64,000 nt of DNA from Cryptomeria japonica. Taxonomy: Eukaryota > Streptophyta > Pinopsida > Cupressales > Cupressaceae. Below the pieces are notes generated by a model. That model saw only the letters and a program-made list of their open reading frames with translations. It searched no databases and was not told where the DNA came from. Shown piece after piece: positions 34,896 to 45,840 of this stretch. The translations under genes were made by a program, and so were the position numbers. The stretch is taken from contig NC_081414.1 in the NCBI RefSeq assembly GCF_030272615.1, positions 3,535,501 to 3,599,500 on the forward strand, given 5' to 3'. Position 1 is the stretch's first letter, and every line of letters starts with the position of its first letter.

Positions 34896-35195
34896 TGCCT
34901 GTAAGTCTTTAACCTCTTTAAGGAGAGCGAGACTTTATTTTCTAATGACCTGTTCATAACACGAAAGTTGTTTTTATTTAACATGCAATGGGTATTGATT
35001 CTAGATATCTGGGCACGATTTTGGTCAAACTTTGATATTGTTCTGGCTTCCATAAGAAAGAAATGTCCAGGTTCTTGGCCAAGGAGTAGCTGGATTCCTT
35101 CACATTGAAAGCTCCCTAGTTTTTCAGCCAATTTCACCGATCATATGCTGGCATATCTGTGACCTGGTAATCTGTTTGAATTCAGATTGATCAGT

Positions 35196-35714
35196 GTTGT
35201 GACCATTTCACACATCGCCCCATTAGGATTGGGACCCCCTCTTTTTTCTTGGGTTTTTCTTTCCCTTAGTTAGGTTTTCTCTGCTTGCTAGGTTTTCTGA
35301 GTGAGTGAGTGGTCGCCTGGGCTGGGTAGATTAGGGTTTCTCTCCAAGAGCTCGTCTTAGGGTTTCTTTCAAAGCTGAGTAAAGTCTGGATTTGGGAAGT
35401 CAGATGTTGTCTACCTTGAACCCTAGGGTTGTCACAGAGGAGTTTTACCTTTCAGGGGAATGAAGATGGATAGATTGGGTGAACGAGATGGTAGGTCTCA
35501 GGTCAGGGTAGGTCTGGAATGTTGGTTTTCTTGTCAGAGTCTTGTTTTCCTCCGGGTCAGAGCCTATTAAGCAGAGTCAGTGGCCAAGGGGAGATTCAGG
35601 AGGTGATTTCAGGAATTGATGAGCAAATTCACTTAATGATAATTGAAGAAGTCTTGGAAGGTTATATCCAAGGCAAGGAAAGGAGGTTTGAGAGGCAAAA
35701 CGAGCCAAAACCAT
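35196..35714 (+). other. Possible LTR or leader start before the palindrome array
   Basis: TGTTGTGACCATTTCACACATC at 35196 looks like an LTR start. It is followed by TTAGGTTTTC- and TTAGGGTTTC-rich sequence. No matching second copy is in the window, so the nature of the unit is uncertain. Confidence 0.35.
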
Positions 35715-38016
35715 GACTTTCGCTCTTGATCCTTCCAAAGGGTCCAGGGCGAAATTCATATTCCCTCTGCTCTGCTCCTTGTCTTGACCAAGTTTGAAAC
35801 TTCTACTGCATGGTGTCGGAGACTGGAATGCATGTTTGCCTTAGAGAAGAGGTTTTAGACCTTGGGATGATGAAAATCAACCTGGGAGGAGAATTTCGCT
35901 CATGACCCTTCCAAAGGGTCCAGAGCGAAATCCTCCATTTTGCCTTCTTTTGGCCTTAAAAACCTAGTTTGACCTTGCCTAGACCCAGTTGGATGATGGA
36001 TTGTCTGGATTGCGATAGAAGGAAGTTGAATTGATCAAGTTTGGAGGAGAATGAGATGAAAGAAAGTGAGAAACTAGCCAAGAGTGAAGATTTCGTTCCT
36101 GACCCTTCCAAAGGGTCCAGAGCGAAATTCTTGAAAACACTCATTTTCCCTTTAGCCAAAGTCAGGACCAAGGTGGAGATGCAAGGAGAGTAGTCTATGT
36201 TTGCCCCCCAGAGAAGATTGAAGAAGGAAAGATGAGCAATCAAGCCCAAAACATGATTATCGCTCTTGACCCTTCCAAAGGGTCCAGAGCAAAAATCTAC
36301 CTAGACCTCATTCCTTTCCTTGTTTGACCAAATTTTAATATCCAAGGCATGTTGAAAGGAAGAATGGACATGTTTTTTGCCTTTGGGAATGTTTGAAAGC
36401 GTTGAAGAGTGAGGATTTTGTCCAGGAATGGAAATTTCGCTCCTGACCTTTCCAAAGGGTCCAGAGCGAAATTTCCCATAAACCTCATTTCCTTCTTTGT
36501 TTGGACCTACATTCTAGTATTGAAGTGATGAGATGTGAGAATGTGAAGGATTTTAGCCTAGAAGGTGAATTTTGCTCCTGACCCTTCCAAAGGGTCCAGA
36601 GCGAAATTCCTTCCAAACCTATTTTTTTAACCTTACTTGGGCTTAAAACTTTGTTCCTTGGATGAGAAAAGATGAAATTTTATCTTGTAAGGAAGAATGA
36701 GATTGAAAGGATAAAGAATCAAGTCAATGAGAAATTCGCTCCTGACCCTTCCAAAGGGTCCAAAGCGAATTTTCTCAAAACCACCTTTTTCCCCAATTTT
36801 GTGCCAAGCCTAGTGCAGACTAAGGTGAATTGTGATGGGAGAGGTCCTTAGGAATGACTTCAAGTTGCTAAGAAATCATTGAAATTGAAGGAATTGAGCT
36901 AAACCAAGATTTTCCCTCCTGACCCTTCCAAAGTGTCCAGAGCAAAAATTCTACAATCACCTACTTTCCTTGCAAGACAAGTCAAGCTTTGTGTTTTTAT
37001 AGCTTGGATGAGTGCGGACAAGTGTTTTCTTGCCTTTTGAGGTTGATTAGAGTTGAAAGGATGGAGGAAGAAGCCTAAAACAAGATTTTCGCTCCTGACC
37101 CTTCCAAAGGGTCCAGAGCGAAAACCCTAAAACCATCTTTTTCTCCAAAATTTGAGTGAAGTCAGGCCTAGGCCTAGGTGAGAAAAGCTCCTTGGATTGC
37201 CCTTGAATGATTTTTGATCATCAAAAATGCAAATTTTGAGCTAAAACTTGAATTTCGCTCCTGACCCTTCCAAAGGGTCTAGAGCGAAATTCTAGATAGG
37301 TCCTGTCCCTGGCTAGGTTTTTGAGCGAATTTTCTTTTTTAAGCCTTGTGAGGATCAAACAAATGTTGCCAAGTTGAGAAGTGGATTCAAAATGAGGGAG
37401 TCTAGATGAGTTGAAGTGAAGAAAATGAAATTGAGTGTGGATAAGCAAGCAAAAGGTGAATTTCGCTCCTGACCCTTCCAAAGGGTCTAGAGCGAAATTC
37501 TTCAAACCCACTATTTCCTCCTTGTGTCAAGTCAGGATTTTGATTCCTAGAGTGTTGAGATTGGAGTGGGGTTATTTAAGCCTTGCAAGATGAGTTGAAG
37601 TGAAGGAGATTGAAAATTAAGCCTAAAAGGTGAATTTCGCTCTTGACCCTTCCAAAGGGTCCAGAGTGAAATTCACAAAATGTCATGTTTTCCTCCAAGA
37701 TAGTGTTGAGCCAAGTCAGTGATCAAGGTGGATTTGCCTTAGAGATTGCCTTAGAAGAGATTGTAAGTGAAAGAAGGGTGAATTTTGACCTAAAAAGTGA
37801 ATTTCGCTCCTGACCCTTCCAAAGGGTCCAGAGCGAAATTCTTATAATCACCTAATTTGCCCTTGGTGGAAGCTAGAAAATTGAATCCCTAGGCTTTGTT
37901 GAGCTAAAGCTAGCATGTGCTCACCTTTAAGAGGAATTTGGAGTAAAAAATGAGGCAATTGAGGCAAAATCAAGGAAATCGCTCCTGACCCTTCCAAAGG
38001 GTGCAGGGAGAAATCC
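35715..38016. repeat. Array of 14 palindromes (43 bp) at about 174-bp spacing
   Basis: A 43-bp near-perfect palindrome recurs with centres at 35736, 35912, 36109, 36276, 36453, 36588, 36752, 36929, 37105, 37271, 37479, 37653, 37820 and 37995 (mean spacing 173.8). Outer arms are GAATTTCGCTC and GAGCGAAATTC, inner arms GACCCTT and AAGGGTC, with a 3-base loop. The sequence between copies is much more diverged, with only scattered shared words such as GAAGTGAAG and CCTAAAA. Palindromes of copies 1, 4 and 12 carry T at position 12, which adds a base pair. The array sits upstream of a TATA box and a spliced leader. Minus-strand frames across it are by-products. Confidence 0.95.
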
Positions 38017-38525
38017 TTGGGGATGCCTATTATTCACCTTGTTTGGACTAGGCAAAGAAATGATGACAAGAGCATGAAGGGGTAAAAAGTCAGGGTCATG
38101 AAGATGTTGATTAATGGAGTAAATATAACTAAGTGAGATAGTCAAACAAGCCTCCTTGGGGTGATCTAAACCTCTCTCATACCATGGACATTCTAGTGTC
38201 TAAGAAAAACATCTTCTAGATTTACCTTGTCTCTTCAAATAATTCACTTGCGAATCTCTTCAAGGCACATTTTTCCTATTTCAAATCACTCACTAAGCCT
38301 TATCTTTGATAAATAATGCAAATATACCTTGATTAAGCAATTCCTAAGATTGGCAAAATCAACCTAAAATCAACCTTTAGGCTTTGAAATTATCCTAAAA
38401 ATAAAAAAATCCACACTTTGGCACTCTTTCATTTTATCATCAAGTCGGCCAGCTTGTAGAGGGTTTTATTTTATTTATTTATGCATTTGTCAAGTCGGCC
38501 TATTGGGCAAATAATGTCAGCGCCC
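38017..38525 (+). other. Spacer between palindrome array and TATA box
   Basis: AT-rich with two copies of AAGTCGGCC (about 38443 and 38490). No gene seen. Confidence 0.5.
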
Positions 38526-38532
38526 TATAAAG
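38526..38532 (+). promoter_or_regulatory. TATA box upstream of the split ORF
   Basis: TATAAAG followed about 30 bases later by a likely start region rich in CATTT and TTCATT, then a leader with a predicted intron. Confidence 0.55.
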
Positions 38533-38814
38533 GAGAGGTGTGTTTTGTGAAATCATTTGTCATTTATTCATTCTCTCCTATGCGAATTAGAAGAGCAGAT
38601 TTAGAGGTGTGATATTGAGCAGATTTAGGCGAATTTCCAGATTTTGAAGAATACTTGAAAGCTGGTTGAAGGCGAACATCTTGCTGGAAGCTGATTGAAG
38701 GTTAAGTCATCAAAAGGGAAGGACCTGAAATTCAAATCAAAGACCTTTGTCCAGCAGATCTCCATTTTCTTTTATTCATTTTTTCAAGGTTGATAGCTAA
38801 AAATCAAGGAGGAG

Positions 38815-39055
38815 GTATGTATGATCAGATTTCGAAGGCATATTGAAGATTAGATTTAATTTTCTATATCAATCCTTTGTGAGGTTAAGTCTTGCATTAT
38901 CTGATTTAATTCATAAATAATATCAATTTGAAAATTCATAATTCTAAGGATTTATCACATTATTTTCAAATTATAATCTTTTTATTTCCTTGAAAGGCCT
39001 CAAATTTCCTATCTTAAGATATCATGCTCAAACCTAACTTAAGCGTTTCTTGTAG
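38815..39055 (+). other. Predicted leader intron
   Basis: Donor GGAG/GTATGT at 38814-38815 and acceptor TTTCTTGTAG/GT at 39055-39056. The interior is T-rich. Removing it places the ATG at 39063 as the first one after the junction; the in-frame ATG at 39024 would be intronic. Confidence 0.6.
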
Positions 39056-39062
39056 GTATCAA

Positions 39063-41342
39063 ATGACGACCTCCAAGGCCAGTGGATCCACTACCCGACA
39101 GGCTCTCATCAAGGAGGATCAGAAGAACGATGATTTGGAGACCAGGATCGTGTCCAAGTGGAGCAATATTGGAGACACCAATCTAGGAAACTTCAATGTG
39201 AAGAAGTTTCGGGAAGCGCCCTACATCGGCAAGTCGTTGCCTGTTGCCAAGAGGATAAATGAGAGTGGCATCATCAAGGCTGCTGGTTTTCCTCCTGCAG
39301 TCAAATGTCATGAGTTGATAATTGAATGCGCTCGGCACTATGATTCACATTCAAGGACGATTGTAGTCGAGGATGGAACTGTCTTAGCCTACCTTTCAGA
39401 GGAAGCTATAAGTGAAGCTTTTCATCTCCTGGAGCAAAGAGACATGATCTACAAAAGTTTGGAAGGAGCTAGGTCTATCTACGAGGATGATCCTGATTCT
39501 TGTCTGAACTTCATCAACAAGAATTGGTTACTCAAGAGTAGACCTCGCTTGAACAAGCTTCCCAATACGCCGCACAGAATTGATTTTCAAGAAGAATTCA
39601 ATGAATTGATAATCATGCTCAATCGGGTTACTGGTGCCTCTCAAGCCTTCTTCTTCGACAAATGGATATTCTTCGTCATACAAGTGATTGTCCAAGGAAA
39701 AGGAAAGCTCAATTGGGCTAGAATCATTAGTAATAACCTGGACTTGCAATTGAGAAGGCTAGCCCCTACCAAGTCATTTCACATGAGTTCATATGTTATA
39801 TATTCCTTAGTTAGAAGTTTTGAGTATGCAGGGCTACCACACAGAGGAGTTGTTGGGAGAAGACCTGAAGAAATAAGAGTTTGTGATTCTTATGTTCAAC
39901 TACATCATCCACCTAAGAATTGCTACAAGCTAGTCAATGATACCTTCACGATGTATATCACCAGGACATTGCAAGGAGGAATTCACCATCGGTTGTCTCC
40001 GAAGGCACAAGAACTCGTGAAGAAGCATGGTGCATGGTTCATTCAGTTTCCAAAATTCACCTATATCAGGGTCCATGGATGCCCTTCACCTCCCTACATG
40101 TTGCCAAGGTATCCTACGGACAGGATAATATTACTTGAGGTGACCAGACAGTTGGCAGCCTATGCTAGAGCATCAAGACATAAGCATGGAAATGGTATCC
40201 CCGTACCCATTCTACTAGGAAATTCAATTGAAGTATGTCCTAATTCTCAAGCTGCGGAGGATGCAGAAAAGGAGTTATCTCTATATTCGTTCACATCCTT
40301 TGCCTCAAGGGAGAATTTTGTCCCTCATGGTCACATGGAAGAGACAGTTGGGAGGAAGCACAAACATGAGTTTCAAGGAGAAGACTTCTGGATAAATATT
40401 CAGGATGATATAGAAGTGAAAAGAAAGATGCATTCTAGATTACCCTTGGATCTCATTAGGAAATGTAAGGTTTATAGAGTAGCCGATCAAGCCCAAGACA
40501 GTGGTAGATATCTCCAATCTTCCTATCAGAAGGAGGATAAAGAGGTGAAGATAGATTGGAACGAGCCCAAAGTTGCAGACTTAAGAGCATTGATGGATCC
40601 CGTTTTAACTTGCACTCGCAGATGGGTGGACGTACAACATCAAAAGTTGAAAGAGCATAACGTATCTATGACATTCACCTTGGAAACAAGAACAGAGGAA
40701 GGAGAAGCAAGTGTGAGTGAGAATGCTTCTCATTCCAAGGGACCGAAGAGAAAGGAAGGGCCTGAGAAGAGAGAACCTTCCAAGAAGAAGCAAAAAGTAA
40801 ATCCTGATCGTCCACCAAGTACATCTTCCAGGCATGAAAAAGAAACAAGTCAAAGAGAAGATCAAAGACAGATAGTGTATGAGATTGATGAGTCTATGGA
40901 ATCCATGGTGCAGAATGATAAACAAGGTAAAGGACAAACACCTCAGCATTCATCAAGTCAATCTCTCCAGGTTGGGGCTAATGAACAACAAGAAGGAAGG
41001 AATTATGATGAAGCAACATCCCCCTTCAGAGAAGATAGACCTCTGCCTAAGGAAATACAAGTGAGGGAAAGAAAGTCCTCTATTCCAGATTGGCTAAAAG
41101 AAAGATTGACAAGGGTAGTTGTGGTCGAAGAGGAAGAACAAGTGTTGGAAAGTCTCATAGGAAGTTCCCATGAAGAGATTGAAAAGCGGAAGGCCACAAA
41201 GATGTCAAAGGTAATTAGAGATGAAGCAGGATCCAGAAAGGTACAGATAGCTACACCAGTGATAGACAAGTATGAGGATGAGATTCTAGTAGAAGAATAT
41301 GATCTAGAGACATTTGATTTTGGTCCACTTACCTCCGAGTAG
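39063..41342 (+). CDS. Large ORF of unknown retroelement-like family, part 1
   Basis: 759 residues from MTTSKASGST to a TAG at 41340-41342. N-terminal two-thirds: a globular region with blocks such as AYLSEEAISEAFHL, a GASQAFFFDKWIFF block and FHMSSYVIYSLVRSFEYAGL. These loosely resemble the putative plant transposon protein domain found in plant mobile elements (weak, from memory). The C-terminal third is low-complexity and charged, with a Lys/Arg-rich stretch around residues 560-585 that could be a nuclear localisation signal. No RT, integrase or zinc finger. It lies between a TATA box with leader intron and an LTR. The next ORF continues in the same frame after the single stop. The frame is otherwise intact over 3.2 kb. 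Confidence 0.7.
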   Translation: MTTSKASGSTTRQALIKEDQKNDDLETRIVSKWSNIGDTNLGNFNVKKFREAPYIGKSLPVAKRINESGIIKAAGFPPAVKCHELIIECARHYDSHSRTIVVEDGTVLAYLSEEAISEAFHLLEQRDMIYKSLEGARSIYEDDPDSCLNFINKNWLLKSRPRLNKLPNTPHRIDFQEEFNELIIMLNRVTGASQAFFFDKWIFFVIQVIVQGKGKLNWARIISNNLDLQLRRLAPTKSFHMSSYVIYSLVRSFEYAGLPHRGVVGRRPEEIRVCDSYVQLHHPPKNCYKLVNDTFTMYITRTLQGGIHHRLSPKAQELVKKHGAWFIQFPKFTYIRVHGCPSPPYMLPRYPTDRIILLEVTRQLAAYARASRHKHGNGIPVPILLGNSIEVCPNSQAAEDAEKELSLYSFTSFASRENFVPHGHMEETVGRKHKHEFQGEDFWINIQDDIEVKRKMHSRLPLDLIRKCKVYRVADQAQDSGRYLQSSYQKEDKEVKIDWNEPKVADLRALMDPVLTCTRRWVDVQHQKLKEHNVSMTFTLETRTEEGEASVSENASHSKGPKRKEGPEKREPSKKKQKVNPDRPPSTSSRHEKETSQREDQRQIVYEIDESMESMVQNDKQGKGQTPQHSSSQSLQVGANEQQEGRNYDEATSPFREDRPLPKEIQVRERKSSIPDWLKERLTRVVVVEEEEQVLESLIGSSHEEIEKRKATKMSKVIRDEAGSRKVQIATPVIDKYEDEILVEEYDLETFDFGPLTSE

Positions 41343-41345
41343 GCC

Positions 41346-42263
41346 ATGGAAGAAGCAACTGATTTAGTGAGAGCACTTAATGACAAACTCAAAGAAGAAA
41401 TGGAAAAGAATAAGAAGCTAGAAAGAGAGGTTAGTGCTTGGAGAAATTACTTTAGTCATCTTAGTCAGCCATTGAGACGACAAGGTCCAACAATATCACC
41501 TTTGCAGGCACTTCCTCCCGAATCGGTAAATGAGGCAGAAAGGATGAAGAACTTAGCCCAACTCATGAGTTCTTGGATTGATGAATCTTACAAGGCAGCC
41601 ATTGAATTTGCAACAAGGATGAAGAAGACAGTCCATCGGGCTATCCAGGTTCTTGAGATCATTCATAATCTATTGATAACTGTGGATGCATTCGCCCACA
41701 CTAGAGATGTTGTCATCCCGGTCTTGCAAGTGATAAGAAGGACACCGAGACAGATTCTAGCACAAGAGAAGATAATGGATGGAGAAGCCCATAGCCTTCT
41801 GCAGTGGTCAACTTTGCTCCAGATGAAGGAAGTTCTTTTCGAAGATATCAATACCAGATGCAGCCGAGTTGAAGACACCATCCACCCTATTCAAGACAAG
41901 GTGTTTGATGTATTGTGTACGATCCTTGACAGAAGGATTGAGATCGAGACTGATGTGGATGTCCAAGAGTTGGAAGATAGGATCAAGATCATTTTTTGCA
42001 AGGAAGAGAACTTGGTCACAGAGGAGCAGCGAGGTCGGATGTATGCTACTATGTTCCTGATTGAGAAAACAAAAGAGCTAGAGCCTGGATGGGAGACGAC
42101 TCTTCTCACTGCTTTTGATCAAGTCCTCCACTTGGAAGAACGAATGAAGAATCTTCATGAGATTCCCATTGCTGAGATTGAGGGGATTACATCCAGATTC
42201 ATTGAATATGCTAGAAAAGAGCATAGGAAAGGGAACAAAGTTCTAGATAAAAAATTGTTATAA
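41346..42263 (+). CDS. Large ORF part 2, in frame after one TAG
   Basis: 305 residues starting MEEATDLVRALNDKLKEEME, a coiled-coil-like start, then a mostly helical protein rich in Glu, Ile and Arg. It is in exactly the same frame as 39063-41342, separated by TAG and one codon (GCC). It may be the C-terminal part of one protein of about 1066 residues, made by stop readthrough or broken by a recent nonsense change, or a separate cistron. It ends TAA two bases before the LTR at 42266. A purine-rich run (about 42216-42241) near its end may be the polypurine tract. Confidence 0.65.
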   Translation: MEEATDLVRALNDKLKEEMEKNKKLEREVSAWRNYFSHLSQPLRRQGPTISPLQALPPESVNEAERMKNLAQLMSSWIDESYKAAIEFATRMKKTVHRAIQVLEIIHNLLITVDAFAHTRDVVIPVLQVIRRTPRQILAQEKIMDGEAHSLLQWSTLLQMKEVLFEDINTRCSRVEDTIHPIQDKVFDVLCTILDRRIEIETDVDVQELEDRIKIIFCKEENLVTEEQRGRMYATMFLIEKTKELEPGWETTLLTAFDQVLHLEERMKNLHEIPIAEIEGITSRFIEYARKEHRKGNKVLDKKLL

Positions 42264-42265
42264 AA

Positions 42266-43281
42266 TGATGTGGCAACTTTATTCCCATTGGGCTATGTTT
42301 ATCTAAATAGGGACTTTTTTGTAACAAACCCTAATTAGGGTTTAGGTGTCAGAATCTCAGCCGTTGATCTTCTTTTGATCCAGGCCGTTCATTGTATTTG
42401 AGAGTGCTATATAAGCCCTCACTCATTTCATTTTAAAGAGAGAGAGAGTTAGAATTTAAAAAGAGAAATAAGTTTAATATTGTCAGCGGTAGAGAAATAA
42501 GTAGTGAAGAGAGAAAGTTGAACAATTGTTGTTTTATTTGGCTATGAGATCAATGAAATATTGAAGTTATGGTGTTTTATTGCAATCCTTGTGGCTATTC
42601 TTATGGTTGTTTATCTTCTTGAATCACTCTTAGTAGAGATAGCATTTAAGTTTTAAGATTAAAGGATGAATGTTGTGCTTGATCTTTGGTAAAACTCAGA
42701 ATCCAAACCACTAGCTCCTTACTGATTGTAAGTACGCCCTGTGTGGTCAACTGGAGACATTAAGATTGTTTGAAAGTTCAATCATTGTTGTGGTATTGAT
42801 ATGTATCTTACTGATAGTATCTATCCCATTGATGATTTGAAAACCATTGAATCCCCTTAGAAGATCGCACCAATTCCAGTAGAGTTGTAATCCTTTGGCA
42901 ATACTGAAATTGGTAGAGTTTTATCAAGACCAATCCTCATTGAGTCGTTTTTTAGGATTAGTTTAAGTATCACCTCCTTAAAACCTTTATCTTTTGATCT
43001 TTTTGAAACATTAGTTAGTATTAAGAGAATCCTGTTTCCTCATTAGAAAAGTAATTGTACGAACAAGCTTTCCTTGAAAGTACGTAAGGCCCCTTGTAAA
43101 ACAGTAAACACAACGACCACTGGTGCTTATCCACGAGTAAAGATCCTACATAACAGAACCTTGAAGTTCTTCCGATTGATCCTTCTGCGATATCTTCAGC
43201 ATTCGGGAACTTTACTCAAGAGAGGATAAGATACCTCTGGGTATTTTATTCTGTGTTTGGTTGTGTACAAAAGACACATCA
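42266..43281 (+). mobile_element. LTR at the 3' end of the split-ORF element
   Basis: Starts TGATGTG and ends CACATCA, a perfect 7-base inverted end pair. A TATA box (TATATAA) is at 42408-42414, followed by an AG-rich leader. No 5-bp duplication flanks it (TAAAA left, ACAAT right), which fits a 3' LTR of an element whose 5' LTR is missing or unrecognised. Confidence 0.65.
42326..42343. promoter_or_regulatory. Telo-box palindrome
   Basis: AAACCCTAATTAGGGTTT, a perfect 18-base palindrome containing the plant telo-box AAACCCTA on both strands, 65 bases upstream of the LTR TATA box. Confidence 0.7.
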
Positions 43282-45840
43282 ACAATCAGTCACATCTATT
43301 TTGATTGTATTGTTACATTCTGTATAATTATTGAAGGGGAGTTTGGCTGCATCAATCTATCCATCATTTATGCGTGGGGTTCACTTTGTAGCATTTGTGG
43401 ATAGCTATAGTGATCTGGATTCAACGAGATATCCGGTAGACAAAGCTCAAAACTAAGATACTTTGAGAATCTTGATGTTCTGTTTGTAGAAACAGTAATT
43501 AACAGTAAAGTAGAGATGATGATTAATGATTAAAGAAAGACGCTGAGAGAGAATACATCTGGAACATAAAAGTTCATTAATTTTGTATATGTATGCTCTC
43601 AAGGGAGATGAATGGCTGTCTAAATTCCACAAACCAAGTCTATTCTTATTTAACAGGCTTCATTCCTCAAATGATTTGTATTTTGATTGGAAGTCGTATC
43701 CTTTCTTAATTGATAATTGACATGATAGAGATAGTGCTCTAATGTAATGTTCGAAACTGCAATATTTGATACTCATGATAATTACCCAGTATTCTTGCAC
43801 AAATTCTAGCACTTTTTGATCATCGAGATCTTGGAATAGCAATGGTAAGAGCAAACGGTGACTAGAATGCAAACAATATTTGAACTTATTATACTGATTT
43901 GCGGCAAGCCACACAACTTCTAACGCATGTAATGACAAGTTACGAATGATAAAATAGGCTGATTTGGTAGCTAAGCCATCCATCGACCCATACAGAGATC
44001 AATATCAAATTTATGAACTGATGGATACCCACACAGCTTTCTACAATAAAATAACAAACCTCTAGAACTCTATATTATCATTAAATAATGAAATGCAGCA
44101 AACTGGATCATAAAATTCTGATATGATGTGAAGTCACAACACTGATATGAAGTTACAATCAATGCCAAAGTACCACCCTGGTGGAGAAGACATTGCACAA
44201 AATGAAGGTTATGCTCATAGAACAGAATGGATACTGACTAGGAAAACCTGAATGAGGATGTCTAAGATGTACAGCTGCTGTAAAGAGAGGTACAACAGCA
44301 AAATAAGGGTGCGATCAGACCTGAAATGATATTGCTTGCACAAGCATCTTCACAAATATGAAATACCCCATTTATGGATGGTTGTCAAAGAAACCCCTAC
44401 AAAATGAGAACAGTAGACAAAAATACTTAGCACAGCAGTCATTTATTGTAGTAAATTAAACACAACAGACCTATACGTCTGTTTACAGCCCTCCAAAAAA
44501 ACATGCGACTGGTTTTATGGGGGTATGACGACTTCCTTTTACAATCACAGGGCTGCGATCTGGTAAAAAAACCTCACAAGCATCACTACAATCTGTTGTT
44601 ATTATTATAATAGTGCAATAAAACTAAAAACCTGATGTTGTTGTCAACATAACAATGATATGAAATAAAACCCCTCAATAAATAATATATTTTTCAAAAA
44701 GGTTCATAAATTAAGTTGATATAATATTGAAATAACACCCATTAATCTGGAAATCTTACAAAATATGCAACTATTGTAGTAGTGGTACGGACTAATGTAG
44801 CAGTGGTACGGACTAATGTAGCAAACTTCACAATATGAAGATCTTCAATAATACTTATGAAATGGAACTCCTTCAAACTTTTCAGCACACCAATGATCCT
44901 TGAATGAGATCACTCGATTGGACAAGAGGTTTTTCATCCTAAATCAAAATCTAGAAATCTTCCAAATCTTGATGCCAAAAGGGTTTTTGTCCTAGGTAGG
45001 AAGATGAACTCATAGGTTCAATCTTTGAAATGAGGGTTTATTCACAATACAATAGGTGATCTTCTTCAATGCCCAACTCTTTTTATAGGCTCTTTGAGGG
45101 AATATAATATTATTTTCTTTTTTTTTTTAAACCTCCAAAACTTTATTTTTGAAGGGTCTAGAAAGACCTTTTAAATAAACTTTACTTTTGGCCTCCTCCT
45201 ATTGACAATTTATTGTTCCTCTTTTAGAACAATGTTTTAATAATAAAACATAAGTTGCCTCTTTATGAACATAAAGTTATTTTTTGGACAGCAAAAGTTA
45301 AATTAATAAATTATTTCCCTTGCCTTATTCTTTAGCCTACAAGAAATAAAATAATAGGCTAAGGTGCTCTTGATTGACTTCGCTTGAAAAAGGGGACATT
45401 ACAGTCTGTTGTCCAAGGGGAGACACCACAGATCGAATGAACAAGAAATTGTCCTCTCCATTATTGCTGTCCAAGGAGGAGTATCACGATGTATAATTAG
45501 TTAACTAACTAATGACAATTAAATTATAAGAGACATGAATTGCACTTGTTGCAAAGAGTTGTGGATGTTGAGACACAACTTCTCACATCATGTCTCATTG
45601 TGGCATACTTAAGGGTGATCATAAGTTACTTCCAAGCATTGAAATTGTTTTTATAATCTTATTCCATATTTGCAGCACTCAAGGAGCCTCTTGACAACCA
45701 AGTAAAGGGGGGTATCAACCCACCCATTTGATTTTTTTTTATGAGGTTCCTTTGCAGCTTTGTCTTTCTTGCTGTTTCAAATTGTTTAGTTTCTTGATCC
45801 CGAGTCCCTTGCAAAACTTCCTTAGCTATACCTAACTTTG
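43282..45840. other. Intronic sequence, mostly featureless
   Basis: AT-rich. A minus-strand frame at 43660-43983 (107 residues, start MDGLATKSAYFIIRN, hydrophobic and basic) looks coding-like, but I recognise no family; it could be a captured exon or chance. A 21-base repeat (GTAGCAGTGGTACGGACTAAT) occurs twice at about 44777-44818. Nothing else stands out. Confidence 0.4.

Noticed and set aside
35577-37511. Minus-strand ORFs with a recurring FALDPLEG motif
   Set aside because: They are translations of the palindrome on the minus strand. Frames change between copies and stops occur in the spacers.
35715-38016. CRISPR-like array (repeats with unique spacers)
   Set aside because: The host is a plant, spacers are about 130 bp and partly related to each other, and no cas-type gene is present. 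Tandem divergence explains the pattern.
39024-39062. Upstream ATG as start of the long ORF
   Set aside because: It lies inside a predicted leader intron; ATG 39063 is the first after the acceptor.
42266-43281. Solo LTR
   Set aside because: Flanks lack a 5-bp duplication, and a purine tract and long ORF precede it, so a 3' LTR is more likely.
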